Part shown: piece by piece, positions 7,945 to 17,696 of the stretch
How the letters are laid out: each line of letters starts with the position of its first letter
Position numbering within the stretch: position 1 is the stretch's first letter
Assembly (NCBI GenBank): GCA_029550525.1
Contig: JAKPHF010000008.1
Coordinates: 1-64,000, forward strand
DNA from: Planctomycetota bacterium
GTDB taxonomy: Bacteria; Planctomycetota; Phycisphaerae; UBA1845; PWPN01
DNA: 64,000 nt
Direction of reading: 5' to 3'
Notes under the pieces: model-generated
The model's input: only the letters and a program-made list of their open reading frames with translations
What the model was told of the DNA's origin: nothing
The model's database searches: none
Made by a program: the position numbers and the translations under genes

Positions 7945-10900
7945 ATGGCTGAATTGAACTTCACACACCTGCACGTGCACTCGGACTACAGCCTGCTCGA
8001 TGGAGCGGCGCGAGTGGACAAACTCGTCGAACGCGTCAAAGCCCAGGGCGGCAAGGCGGTCGCGGTCACCGACCACGGCAACCTGTTCGCCGCCGTCAAC
8101 TTCTACCAGACCGCCCGCAAGGCCGGCATCAAGCCCATCATCGGCTGCGAAGTCTACATCGCTCCCGGCGATCGTCGCGAAAAGGACGCCAAGGGCATGA
8201 AGGAGGCCAGCCACCACCTCCTCCTGCTCGCCGAAAACCTCACCGGCTACAAGAACCTCCTGCGGCTCACGTCGCGGGCCTATCGCGAAGGTTTCTACTA
8301 CAAGCCCCGCGTTGACCGCGAACTGCTCCTCGAACACCATGAGGGCCTCATCTGCACCAGCACCTGCCTGGGCGGCGAGATCCCTCAGGCTCTGCTCCGC
8401 GAGCGTCGCAAGGACGCCGAAGAAATCGCCGAGTTCTACCTCAAACTCTTCGGCGAGGAGCGGTTCTTCATCGAACTGCAGGATCACGGCCTGGAGGAGC
8501 AGCGGCTCATCAACCCCGAGCTGGCCGATCTGGCCCGCAAGCTCGGCGTCGGAACCGTCGTCACCAACGACGTGCACTACCTCGAACACGAAGATCGCGA
8601 AGCCCACGAGGTGCTCTGCTGCATCAGCACCGGCAGCAAGCTTGACGACCCCGACCGCTTCCGATTCGAGACCGACCAGTTCTACCTCAAGACGCCGCAG
8701 GAAATGTACGACCTGTTCCGCGCCTATCCGGAGGCCCTGGCCAACACCAACCGGATCGCGGACATGTGCAACGTGGAACTGCCCCTGGGCGAGCGTCATG
8801 CCCCGGTCTACCAGGTGCCCGGCGGCAAATCCGCCGACGAGTATCTGCGCGAACTGGTCTACGAACGCGCGGTCAAGAAGTACCCGGAACTCACGGACGA
8901 AATTCGCGAGCGCATCGACTACGAGTTGAGCGTCATCGCGTCCAAAGGCTTTTCCAGCTACTTCCTCATCGTGTGGGATTTCGTCAACTATGCCCGCTCG
9001 CGCGGCATCCCCTGCGGCGGCAGAGGCAGCGCCTGTTCGACGGTGGTGGGCTATTGCCTCGATCTGTCCGCCCCCGACCCGCTGCGCTACGAGCTGTACT
9101 TCGAGCGGTTCATGGATCCCGACCGCGACGAGATGCCCGATATCGACATGGACATCTGCCAGAACGGTCGCGAGGAAGTCATCGAATACGTCCGGCAGAA
9201 ATACGGCCACGTCGCCCAGATCATCACCTTCGGAACGCTCAAGGCCCGAGCGGTGGTCAAGGACGTCGGCCGCGTGCTCGGCCTGGGCTTTGACGACACC
9301 AACGCCATCACGAAGCTCATCCCCGAAGAGCTCAAGATGACCATCGACAAGGCGATGGCCCAGGAACCCGAGCTCAAGCGGCTATACAACGAGAACGAAC
9401 AGATCCGTCGCGTCATCGACATCAGCCGCCGGCTCGAAGGCCTCGCCCGCCACACCGGCATCCACGCCGCCGCCGTGGTCATTTGCGACGAGCCGCTCGA
9501 CAACTTTGTCCCGCTCTACCAGCCCGGCAAGTCCAAGGAACTGCTCACCCAGTTCGACGGACCGGGCGTGGAAGCATGCGGCCTGCTGAAGATGGACTTC
9601 CTGGGCCTGCGCACGCTCACCGTCATCGAGCGGGCCCGCCAGCTCGCCGAGCGCAACTACGGCATCAAGCTCGACCTCGAAAAGATCCCGTTGGACGACC
9701 ACGCAGTCTACGAACTGTTCATCCGCGGGGACACCAAGGGCATCTTCCAGTTCGAATCCGGCGGCATGCGCGATGTGCTCATGAAGATGCGGCCCAACCG
9801 CATCGAGGATCTCATCGCCGCCAACGCCCTTTATCGCCCCGGGCCGATGAAGTACATCGACCAGTACATCGCCCGCAAGCACGGCGAAAAGTGGACCACG
9901 CCCCACCCGATCATGACCGAGGTGCTCAACGAGACCTACGGCATCATGGTCTACCAGGAACAGGTGTCCCGCCTGGTGAACCGGCTCGGCGGCATCGAGC
10001 TGAAGAAAGCGTTCCGGCTCGCCAAGGCCATCAGCAAGAAGAAGACCAACATCATCGAGTCCATGCGGGGCGATTTCCTCGACGGCTGCGTGGCCAAGGG
10101 TGTCGCCCGCGAAACGGCGGAGCAGATCTTCGAGGACATCCTCGAATTCGGCAGCTACGCCTTCAACAAGGCCCACTCGACGGGTTATGCGATCGTCGCC
10201 TACAAGACGGCCTACCTCAAGCACTACTACCCGACCGAGTACATGGCTGCCCTGCTCACGTTCGAAATGGGCTCGACGGAGAAGGTCTCCGAGTACATCG
10301 AAGAGTGCCGTAAGATGGGCATTCGCATCGCCCCGCCGGACATCAACGTCTCGGAGAACGACTTCACCGTCGTGGGCCAGGGCGAGAAGCTCATCCGCTT
10401 CGGTCTGGGCGCGATCAAGGGCGTGGGCGAGAAGGCCGTCGGCGCCATCATGGCCGCCCGCGCCGAGGGCGGGCCGTTCAAGTCGATCTTCGACTTCTGC
10501 GAACGCGTGGACCTGGGAGTGGTCAACCGAGCAGTCATCGAAGCACTCATCAAGTGCGGCGCCTTCGATTCCACCGGGGCCATGCGCAAGGGGCTGATGG
10601 CCGTGCTCGACGACGCCATCAGGCACGGACAGATATCGGCGGCCGACCGCAAAGCCGGCCAAATGTCGCTGTTCGGCGGCCCGGGCGAGGCCTCCGGCAA
10701 GGCGGACATCAAGGTGCCGCCGCTCCAGTGGACCGAAGCCGAAATGCTTGCCCACGAGAAGGCCACGTTGGGCTTCTACGTCACCAGCCATCCCCTCTCG
10801 TCGCACGAGAAGATTCTGCGTAAGTACAGCACCGCCCGCACCACGGATCTGCGCAAGTACGTGGACGGTGCCGACGTGACGATCGGCGGACTCATCAGCA

Positions 10901-11472
10901 AGTTCCGCACCGTCATCACCAAGCAGGGACGAAACGCCGGCTCCAAGATGGGCATCGTCACTGTCGAGGATCTCGCCGGCCAGGTCGAGGTCGTCCTGTT
11001 CCCCAAAGATCTGCAGACCTACCAGTCCATGATCGCCCTGGACACCGTTGCCTTCTTCAAGGGCCAGGTCGATCGTCGGCGCGAGGAACCTTCCGTCCGC
11101 GTCTCCGAAGTCATTCCGCTCGATCAAGCCGACGAGAAGCTCGGCCGCATGGTGCTCATCTGTCTCCGCCCGCCCGGGGCCACGCCGCAAACGCTGCACC
11201 AGCTCCAGGCTGTGCTCGACCGGTTCCCCGGCGACCAACCCGTCTTCCTCGAACTGCACACGAGCAACGCCCTGAAGGTGACCATGCGAGTGAACGGGCG
11301 CCGCGGCGTCAGGCCCTCGGCGGAGTTCATGGCCGCGCTCGATGAACTCCTCGGCCCCGGCCACGCGGTCGTGCTCGGCCCCACGCTGATGGCGCCCCCG
11401 CCCGAGCCCCACGAGCCGCACGAGGCCGAGGACACCGAAGACGTCGAAGACGGCGTCCTCGTGTTGGACTGA
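7945..11472 (+). CDS. dnaE: DNA polymerase III subunit alpha
   Basis: Replicative DNA polymerase catalytic subunit, 1175 residues, the normal DnaE length. Order: an N-terminal PHP domain (FTHLHVHSDYSLLDGA from residue 5, VTDHGN near 46), then the polymerase core with PCGGRGSACS and catalytic aspartates in MPDIDMDIC (about 398-406). Next come fingers with the conserved ALYRPGPM, NETYGIMVYQEQV and FNKAHSTGYA. A tandem helix-hairpin-helix region and an OB fold (VTIGGLISKFRTVITK, about 980) follow. The last 30 residues are acidic and proline-rich. No proofreading exonuclease insertion is present, so this is DnaE and not PolC. It is transcribed alone, with about 250 bases before the next gene. Confidence 0.97.
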   Translation: MAELNFTHLHVHSDYSLLDGAARVDKLVERVKAQGGKAVAVTDHGNLFAAVNFYQTARKAGIKPIIGCEVYIAPGDRREKDAKGMKEASHHLLLLAENLTGYKNLLRLTSRAYREGFYYKPRVDRELLLEHHEGLICTSTCLGGEIPQALLRERRKDAEEIAEFYLKLFGEERFFIELQDHGLEEQRLINPELADLARKLGVGTVVTNDVHYLEHEDREAHEVLCCISTGSKLDDPDRFRFETDQFYLKTPQEMYDLFRAYPEALANTNRIADMCNVELPLGERHAPVYQVPGGKSADEYLRELVYERAVKKYPELTDEIRERIDYELSVIASKGFSSYFLIVWDFVNYARSRGIPCGGRGSACSTVVGYCLDLSAPDPLRYELYFERFMDPDRDEMPDIDMDICQNGREEVIEYVRQKYGHVAQIITFGTLKARAVVKDVGRVLGLGFDDTNAITKLIPEELKMTIDKAMAQEPELKRLYNENEQIRRVIDISRRLEGLARHTGIHAAAVVICDEPLDNFVPLYQPGKSKELLTQFDGPGVEACGLLKMDFLGLRTLTVIERARQLAERNYGIKLDLEKIPLDDHAVYELFIRGDTKGIFQFESGGMRDVLMKMRPNRIEDLIAANALYRPGPMKYIDQYIARKHGEKWTTPHPIMTEVLNETYGIMVYQEQVSRLVNRLGGIELKKAFRLAKAISKKKTNIIESMRGDFLDGCVAKGVARETAEQIFEDILEFGSYAFNKAHSTGYAIVAYKTAYLKHYYPTEYMAALLTFEMGSTEKVSEYIEECRKMGIRIAPPDINVSENDFTVVGQGEKLIRFGLGAIKGVGEKAVGAIMAARAEGGPFKSIFDFCERVDLGVVNRAVIEALIKCGAFDSTGAMRKGLMAVLDDAIRHGQISAADRKAGQMSLFGGPGEASGKADIKVPPLQWTEAEMLAHEKATLGFYVTSHPLSSHEKILRKYSTARTTDLRKYVDGADVTIGGLISKFRTVITKQGRNAGSKMGIVTVEDLAGQVEVVLFPKDLQTYQSMIALDTVAFFKGQVDRRREEPSVRVSEVIPLDQADEKLGRMVLICLRPPGATPQTLHQLQAVLDRFPGDQPVFLELHTSNALKVTMRVNGRRGVRPSAEFMAALDELLGPGHAVVLGPTLMAPPPEPHEPHEAEDTEDVEDGVLVLD

Positions 11473-11725
11473 ACCTCCATACGGTACGCCTGCGCTGGCC
11501 AGCATTCACTACAACCCTGCGACGGTCCTTGGCTCCCGCCGCCAGACTGGTGTCGCCTGCCTGCTGCGCAAGCACGGCCCCGGCACCACAGGATCGACAT
11601 AATCTCTTGATAAGCCGACACTTACAGCCATGTGCCACTTCGCCGCTTGCTTCAACGGCTAATTTGCCCAATAATACACCATTAGCGTTGCTGATTATGT
11701 TGCTGCCATTGCAACGGATATCCTT

Positions 11726-13324
11726 ATGAATCTCGAGCTGGAAGTCTTGCGGGAAATCAGCCAGCTTATGAGCAGTTCGCTGGAGCTCAAGTGGGTCTTC
11801 GACCGGGTCATGCGCGTCCTGGCCGGCCGGCTGGGCATCGAAAAGGGCCGGCTGGTCATTCTCGACGACGTGACCGCCCAGTTACGGATCGAGGCGTCTT
11901 ACGGCCTGACGCCCGAGATGCAGCGCCGCGGCGTCTACAACATCGGCGAGGGCATCACCGGCCGCGTCTTCGAGCGGGGCGAAGTCCAGGTAGTCCCCGA
12001 CGTGCGGCAGGAGCCCACCTACCTCGACCGCACCGGCACGCTCAAGACCCGCGACGTGCCTTACAGCTTCATCTGTCTGCCCATCACCAGCGAGAGCAAG
12101 ACCGTCGGCGTGCTCAGCGTGGACAAGCCCTTCACGGACACGGAGACGCTCGACCGCGACGTGCGCATCCTGACAATCGTCACCGCCATGATCTCGCAAA
12201 CCGTCCGCATCAACTGGATGGTCTCCCGCGAGAAAGAGGAACTCGTCGCCGAGATGGCCGGCCGCGATCCCGGCCCGAGCGAGCGGTACAGCTTCTCCAA
12301 CATCGTCGGCTCGAGCCCGGCCATCATGGAGATCTTCAAGACCGTCGAGCAGATCGCCAAAACCAAGGCCACCGCCCTGCTCGTCGGGGAGACGGGCACC
12401 GGCAAGGAGATGGTCGCCAAGGCCATTCACTATAACAGCGACCGCAAGGACAAGCCCTTCATCCGCGTGAATTGCGGCGCGCTGACGGGCACGCTTCTGG
12501 AAAGCGAGCTGTTCGGTCACGTCAAGGGCGCGTTCACCGGGGCCATCCGCGACAAGATCGGCCGATTCCAGGCGGCCCACGGCGGGACGCTGTTCCTCGA
12601 CGAAATCAGTACCCTCGAACAGCCGCTCCAGGTGAAGCTGCTCCGTGTCCTGCAGGAACGGGAGTTCGAACGCGTCGGCGATCACCACACCATCAGCACC
12701 GACGTGCGGATCATCGCCGCTGCCAACGTCGATCTCGAAGAGGAGGTCAAAGCCAGGCGGTTCCGCGACGACCTGTACTATCGGTTGAACGTCGTGGCCA
12801 TCCGCCTGCCGCCGTTGCGCGAGCGGCGAAGTGACATTCCCGCGCTCATCGACCATTTCCTGGACAAGTACAACGCGGAAAACGGCCGCAATCTGCGCAA
12901 GATCTCCCGCGAGGTGCTGCACCTGCTCCTGCGATATCCTTGGCCGGGCAACGTGCGGGAGCTGGAAAACGCCGTCGAACGGGCGGTGGTGCTCTCTCGC
13001 GATGAGAACTTCACGGAAGATCTTCTGCCCCAGGCCATCAAGGCTTACGCCGCGAGCGAGCGAGGCGCGACTCGGCCGGGCGACCCGCAGGATCTGACCC
13101 GCCAACTGGTCCTGCAGGCCATGAACGATCTCGACGGCACGGCCGAAGGCAGCCTGTGGGACCACGTGACCAACCGCGTGGAACGGGCGCTCATCGAAGC
13201 CGCTCTGGACCGCTGCGGTCACGTCAAGCTCAAGGCCGCCGAGTACCTGGGCATCAATCGCAACACGCTTAACAAGAAGTACAACGACCTGGGACTGGAT
13301 GCGGCCGGCGTCAACGGGGACTGA
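11726..13324 (+). CDS. NifA-like sigma-54-dependent transcriptional activator (GAF-AAA-HTH)
   Basis: Enhancer-binding protein that remodels sigma-54 RNA polymerase by ATP hydrolysis. 532 residues: an N-terminal GAF sensor domain (about 5-170), then an AAA+ domain (about 195-430). The AAA+ domain has Walker A GETGTGKE, the sigma-54 contact loop GAFTGA, Walker B GTLFLDEI and the arginine-finger region. A C-terminal Fis-type helix-turn-helix ends in [17 protein letters not shown]. Architecture is that of NifA/FhlA-type regulators, but no nitrogen-fixation genes are nearby, so 'nifA' would overstate it. The GAF ligand and target genes are unknown. I found no clear -24/-12 promoter for any gene in the window. 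Confidence 0.9.
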   Translation: MNLELEVLREISQLMSSSLELKWVFDRVMRVLAGRLGIEKGRLVILDDVTAQLRIEASYGLTPEMQRRGVYNIGEGITGRVFERGEVQVVPDVRQEPTYLDRTGTLKTRDVPYSFICLPITSESKTVGVLSVDKPFTDTETLDRDVRILTIVTAMISQTVRINWMVSREKEELVAEMAGRDPGPSERYSFSNIVGSSPAIMEIFKTVEQIAKTKATALLVGETGTGKEMVAKAIHYNSDRKDKPFIRVNCGALTGTLLESELFGHVKGAFTGAIRDKIGRFQAAHGGTLFLDEISTLEQPLQVKLLRVLQEREFERVGDHHTISTDVRIIAAANVDLEEEVKARRFRDDLYYRLNVVAIRLPPLRERRSDIPALIDHFLDKYNAENGRNLRKISREVLHLLLRYPWPGNVRELENAVERAVVLSRDENFTEDLLPQAIKAYAASERGATRPGDPQDLTRQLVLQAMNDLDGTAEGSLWDHVTNRVERALIEAALDRCGHVKLKAAEYLGINRNTLNKKYNDLGLDAAGVNGD

Positions 13325-13372
13325 CACCCGGAGGGCGGGCGTCCCGCCTGCCTCGTATGAAACAAGAGTCCT

Positions 13373-13426
13373 GTTGTGGTGCACGCTTCCAGCGTGCAAG
13401 TGCAGGCAGGATGCCTGCACGACAAG
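13373..13426 (+). repeat. dispersed double-hairpin intergenic repeat, copy 1
   Basis: Two adjacent perfect hairpins with three-base loops: TGCACGCT-TCC-AGCGTGCA and TGCAGGCA-GGA-TGCCTGCA. They are flanked by GTTGTGG and by a near-complementary GACAA. A third hairpin (GGCGGGCA-AGA-TGCCCGCC) follows at about 13431. It lies between two convergent genes. Copies 2 and 3 are at 15045 and 30575. Confidence 0.75.
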
Positions 13427-13466
13427 AAAAGGCGGGCAAGATGCCCGCCCCCCACGAAAACGTGGC

Positions 13467-14984
13467 TCACTTCTTCCCGTACATCTCGAACCACATTCGA
13501 TGAACCTGCGCGGGTGTCTTGCGGCCGGTCACGAGCAGTTCATCAACGTCCGCGGCGGCCTGCGTGGTGGGCGATCCGCGTCCGGCGGCCACTGGCGGAT
13601 TCAACTCGGCTGCGCTGGCCACCCGCCGGTCGTCCGCGCCGTCCCTCAAGCCTGCGAAGCCCTTCCACACGGGGCCGGCGAACCCGACGAACGTGTTCCC
13701 CCGAGCCTGCAGGTTCACGCCTGGTCCGCGAGCTTCGTTCACGATCGGAACCTGCGAGAAGTCGACCACCGTGTTCCCGGTGAAAACCACCTCCGCCGGG
13801 CCCGTCGCCGTCGTCTCGAAGCGCACCGCCTGTCGGGCGACTCCCCATCCGTCGAAATAATTGTCCTTCATCGAGAAGCCGGCTGTCTGCTCAACTGAAA
13901 CCGACACATAGGCCGGCCCGAGCAGCAGATTATCCGAGATAACCGCGCCGGGACTGATATTGGTCATCAAGGCGTGCGTCATGGCAGAAATCGCCGGCAG
14001 CCGCTTCCCGTCCTTGTCCACCCCCAGCTCCGCTTCCAGGTGCCCCGCGCCGATCACCACGTTACGCTGCGCCGTCCGGGGCGTCGTCTCGATCACATAC
14101 GTCCCGCCCGCCAGCACGTTGTCCATGAGTCGCGCGTCTGGCGCCTCGCATTTCGCAGCATAGCGTCCGATGTCCTTATCCGTCTTGCAATGCACGTAGT
14201 TTCCGGCGACGGTGACGGCTGCCCCCGCCTGCTTGCGCACCACGATGGAGGCCATTTCGCCGACCAGCACGTTCCCGCCGATGACCGTCTGCGGGCAAGC
14301 CACCTCGATCGCGGCGTCGGCCACGTTGCCCTGCACAACCTTGATCCCAGTCCCCAGCCCCATCAGCCGAATCGCGACCGGGCCCCGCGTACGCGCGAAC
14401 GTGCAACGGACGATTTCGCAGCCCGCGTCCGCACCGACGAACTCCGCCCGAACGGATCCGCAGTCCTCGAATCGGCAGTCGGTGAGCCACAAATCGTCTT
14501 CCGGCGCAATTGGATGGACCGAAAGCGCCGGCTCGACGGTGTGTTCGCCCATCTGCGGGCCCAGCCGGCGGAAGATCACATGGCGGGCGTTCACGACCGT
14601 GGTCGTGCCCGGTGCTGCCACGATCGCGCCCGGCGTCGCGGCCTCGGCGGACTCCACCACGATGGGCCGATCGGGCGTGCCGTTCAGCACCAGTCGTGAA
14701 GGCCGCGACCGCTCGCTTCCCGCGAACAGCGAGCTGCTGAGTCGAAGCACCGGCCCCTTGGCTCCGCGTCCGCCCGAGAACCGGATCGTCGTGCCCGGCT
14801 CGACGCGAACCTCCGCCGAGAGGATCTCCACGTCGTGCTCGATCACCACCGTCCCGCTCCACACCGCATCGGCATGGATGAACCGCGGCGGCCGCATCTG
14901 AGCGTCAGCTTTCTGGCATAACGAAACAACAACGATGGGCGCAAGGGAAAGAACAACCGCGTGCTGGATCGAGTACGTTCTCAC
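13467..14984 (-). CDS. secreted right-handed parallel beta-helix protein
   Basis: 505 residues with an N-terminal signal peptide (hydrophobic core about residues 8-22, cleavage after KADA). The body reads as repeated short beta-strand turns of about 20-25 residues, for example VRLMGLGTGIKVVQGN-like rungs, IGGNVLVGEMASIVV, VAGNYVHC, MDNVLAGGTYVI, ISDNLLLGPAYVSV and FTGNTVVDFSQV. Regularly spaced Asn and Gly are typical of pectate-lyase-like beta helices. Members bind or cleave polysaccharides, but I see no assignable catalytic residues, so substrate and activity are unknown. The C-terminal 60 residues (AAADVDELLVTGRKTPAQVH) lie outside the helix. Convergent with the NifA-like gene and separated from it by repeat copy 1. 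Confidence 0.72.
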   Translation of the reverse strand: MRTYSIQHAVVLSLAPIVVVSLCQKADAQMRPPRFIHADAVWSGTVVIEHDVEILSAEVRVEPGTTIRFSGGRGAKGPVLRLSSSLFAGSERSRPSRLVLNGTPDRPIVVESAEAATPGAIVAAPGTTTVVNARHVIFRRLGPQMGEHTVEPALSVHPIAPEDDLWLTDCRFEDCGSVRAEFVGADAGCEIVRCTFARTRGPVAIRLMGLGTGIKVVQGNVADAAIEVACPQTVIGGNVLVGEMASIVVRKQAGAAVTVAGNYVHCKTDKDIGRYAAKCEAPDARLMDNVLAGGTYVIETTPRTAQRNVVIGAGHLEAELGVDKDGKRLPAISAMTHALMTNISPGAVISDNLLLGPAYVSVSVEQTAGFSMKDNYFDGWGVARQAVRFETTATGPAEVVFTGNTVVDFSQVPIVNEARGPGVNLQARGNTFVGFAGPVWKGFAGLRDGADDRRVASAAELNPPVAAGRGSPTTQAAADVDELLVTGRKTPAQVHRMWFEMYGKK

Positions 14985-15044
14985 GTTCCCATATCCCCGC
15001 TATGACCGCTCGTCGTGGAGGGCGGGCGTCTCGCCCGCCTTTTC

Positions 15045-15101
15045 GTTGTGGTGCAAGCATCCCGCCTGCAACAAGTGCACGCTGGAAGCGTGCACCACAA
15101 C
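15045..15101 (-). repeat. dispersed double-hairpin intergenic repeat, copy 2 (inverted)
   Basis: Read on the minus strand it starts GTTGTGGTGCACGCTTCCAG and ends with TGCACCACAAC, so it is copy 1 in the opposite orientation. The second hairpin is slightly degraded. A separate GGCGGGCG/CGCCCGCC hairpin precedes it at about 15020. It lies between pheT and the beta-helix gene. Confidence 0.7.
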
Positions 15102-15179
15102 AGCGTGCCCCACAACATGCGTGCCGGGTACTTGCTCCGCATGAGGCGGGTAAGACACCGGCCCTCCGGCCTCAACCGC

Positions 15180-17594
15180 TCACGCCCGCAGCGTCAAGCC
15201 GTGCCCGGTCAGATGCGCGATGAAGCTCGTTCGGAAGTCCTGAACGTCCTGCTCGGTGAGCGTGCGTTCGGCGTGGCCGAGCGTCGCCCGGAACGTGAAG
15301 CTCCGCTGGCCCACGGGCACCGAGCCGCCTTCGTACGAGTCGATGAAGAACAACCGCCGCAACAGCGGGTGATCGTACCGGGCCAGATCCTTCTCGATCT
15401 CCGCGTACGGTCGATCCGCCTGTGCCAGCACCGAGAAGTCCACGTCCACTCGCGGATACACCGGGATCGGCGCTAGCTTTTTGGCCTCCCGGCTGCGATC
15501 GATGTGCCCCAATACCGCGGACAGGTCGATCTCGGCCAGAGCAATCGACCAGGCCATCAGATGCTCGTCGATGCGCCGCTTGCAAGAGGCCGGCACCACC
15601 GTAAGCCGCCCCACGGCCTTGCCTTCCACGAGTACGGCTGCCGTCTTGACCGCGTGCTCCCACGGCGCCGCCGACTGTCGTGCCTCATATCGGACACTCG
15701 CATCCAGCACCTGTCGAGCCCACGTCTCGACGTCGGTCTTGAGCCGGGCGAACAACGCATCCTCTTGCGCGGGCTTGCGCCCCGGGGCGACCAGCACCAT
15801 GCCCAGGTGACGCCGCTCGGCCTGGTCGGCCTTGACGCTCCCGTCGAAGACGCTACCCACCTCCACCAGGTCGAAGCTGCTGAATGAATGACGATTCAGG
15901 TCCACCGCCGCCAGCAATCCCGGCACCAGCGTGGTCCGCAGCCGTTCCATCCCCGCGGCCGCCGGATTGCGCAACACGACCGTCGGCCCCGGCTCGTAGC
16001 CGAGCACCGAGAGCCAGCCGGCGTCGAACCAGATGTAGCGATGCACCTCGGCGTAGCTCATCCCGCCACACAGCAGGCCCAGCGTCCGCCGCTCGAGCTG
16101 CCCGATCGCATCGGGCTCGGCATAGCGGACGGTCACTTCGGGCAAGACCGGCTCGATCGAGCCATACCCGACGAACCGCGCGACCTCTTCAATGATGTCC
16201 GCCTCGATGCTGATGTCCTTGGTCGCCCGGAAGCTCGGCACGCGCACGTGTAACTTGCCGTCCACCCGATCGACGCCGAACTCTATCGCCTTGAGAATGC
16301 GCGTGATCTCCTCGGCCGTGATCGCCCGCCCGAGATAGCGTCCGACAAACGCCGGATCGACCGTGATGGTCTTGGGCTGAGGCGGATTCGGGAAGCAATC
16401 GCTCAGTCGACTGGTCAGCTTCATGTCCGGCAGCTCGGGCCGTGCCAGGTGCACGAACCGCTGGATGGCCAGCACGGTGTTGAGCGGATCCTGCGACTTC
16501 TCGAAGCGAGCGCTGGCGTCTGTGCGATGCCCCAGCGCCGAGGCGCACTTGCGGATGGTGGCCGCCTCGAAGTTGGCGCTCTCCAGCAACAGGTTCGTGG
16601 TCTTTTCAGTGATTTCCGTGTCGAGACCGCCCATGATGCCGGCCAGCGCCACCGAGCGGCGGTTACTCTGGATCATGAGCGCGCCGGGCGGCATGGTTCG
16701 TTCAACACCGTCGAGCGTCGTGAACTTCTCGCCCTCGGCCGCAAGGGCCACCTCGATGCGATCGATATTCGCCCCGTCGAACGCGTGCATGGGCTGGCCC
16801 AACTCGCACATGATGTAGTTGGTCAGGTCCACCAGCACGTCGATAGGTCGCAGGCCGACGTGGGCCAGCCGCACCTGCATCCACAGCGGTGCCGGTTGCG
16901 GCCGCACGCCCGTGAATCGCAGGGCGCTATACCGCGGCGACTTGACCGGATCATCGATGACGATCGGGATCTCGGGCAGGCTCGGATCGTCCAGCTCCTT
17001 CACCGGCACGACCGGATACGGCTTGAGCGACCGGCCATAGATCGCCGCCAGCTCCCGTGCGATGCCGTAATGGCCCCACAGGTCCGGCCGGTGCGTAATG
17101 GACTTGTTGTCCACCTCGATGACCCAATCGTCGAACTCGCGCAGATCGATGGGCGATCCCGCCGCCACACTCGGCGGCAACCATACGGCTCGCTGCCCCA
17201 CCGTGGACAGTCGGAGCGCATCACCGGGCACGATCATGCCTTCGCTCGTGCGTCCGGCCGCCTGCCTCTTCGTGACCGTACCGACCTGCGGCAGCACGGC
17301 CCCCACCGGCGCGAAGATCACGCGATCGCCGGCCTTCAGCCCTTCCGCGATGGTAACGGTATCCACTTCGCCGGCCGCCCCCAGGCTTGCCCGCACGGCA
17401 TACATCCGCTCCGTGCCCGGAATCGGTGCCACCGACAGAATCTCCGCGGCCACCAGCCCCGCGGCCTCGCACTGGATGTGCTCGATCCCCTCAACCTCGG
17501 CGGTCACGATGGTAAATTGCTCCGCCAGTTCCCGAGGGTCCACGTCCGCAGGCAGATCAACAAAATCCCGTACCCAGTTCAGTGAGATGAACAT
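15180..17594 (-). CDS. pheT: phenylalanine--tRNA ligase beta subunit
   Basis: Beta chain of the alpha2-beta2 enzyme that charges tRNA-Phe; handles tRNA binding and editing. 804 residues, standard length. Order: N-terminal MFISLNWVRDFVDLPAD, an OB-fold tRNA-binding domain, the B3/4 editing domain (ELGQPMHAFD), a B5 domain, a catalytic-like core, and the FDX-ACB anticodon-binding domain at the end (VYPRVDVDFSVL). The frame is open upstream to 17642. The ATG at 17594 is chosen because GGGAA precedes it and it gives the family N-terminus. It lies 102 bases downstream of pheS in the same direction, as expected for a pheST operon. Confidence 0.95.
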   Translation of the reverse strand: MFISLNWVRDFVDLPADVDPRELAEQFTIVTAEVEGIEHIQCEAAGLVAAEILSVAPIPGTERMYAVRASLGAAGEVDTVTIAEGLKAGDRVIFAPVGAVLPQVGTVTKRQAAGRTSEGMIVPGDALRLSTVGQRAVWLPPSVAAGSPIDLREFDDWVIEVDNKSITHRPDLWGHYGIARELAAIYGRSLKPYPVVPVKELDDPSLPEIPIVIDDPVKSPRYSALRFTGVRPQPAPLWMQVRLAHVGLRPIDVLVDLTNYIMCELGQPMHAFDGANIDRIEVALAAEGEKFTTLDGVERTMPPGALMIQSNRRSVALAGIMGGLDTEITEKTTNLLLESANFEAATIRKCASALGHRTDASARFEKSQDPLNTVLAIQRFVHLARPELPDMKLTSRLSDCFPNPPQPKTITVDPAFVGRYLGRAITAEEITRILKAIEFGVDRVDGKLHVRVPSFRATKDISIEADIIEEVARFVGYGSIEPVLPEVTVRYAEPDAIGQLERRTLGLLCGGMSYAEVHRYIWFDAGWLSVLGYEPGPTVVLRNPAAAGMERLRTTLVPGLLAAVDLNRHSFSSFDLVEVGSVFDGSVKADQAERRHLGMVLVAPGRKPAQEDALFARLKTDVETWARQVLDASVRYEARQSAAPWEHAVKTAAVLVEGKAVGRLTVVPASCKRRIDEHLMAWSIALAEIDLSAVLGHIDRSREAKKLAPIPVYPRVDVDFSVLAQADRPYAEIEKDLARYDHPLLRRLFFIDSYEGGSVPVGQRSFTFRATLGHAERTLTEQDVQDFRTSFIAHLTGHGLTLRA

Positions 17595-17696
17595 TTCATT
17601 TCCCAACCAGCGACGGGGTTTAACCCCCGCCGTTGTCTTCACGTCTTCATTGCCCCCGCAATCAGCAGTCGCCCCCAGCCGCGTTTTCCGCCCGAC

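Noticed and set aside
9382-11505. 707-residue minus-strand frame opposite dnaE
   Set aside because: It is the antisense shadow of the polymerase core, with no recognisable domain.
11473-11725. Sigma-54 promoter for the NifA-like gene
   Set aside because: TTGC words occur, but no GG at -24 with GC at -12 in the right spacing was found.
17595-17642. Sixteen-residue upstream extension of pheT
   Set aside because: The extension (TTAGVKPRRW) is not typical of PheT; the downstream ATG has its own ribosome site and gives the family N-terminus.
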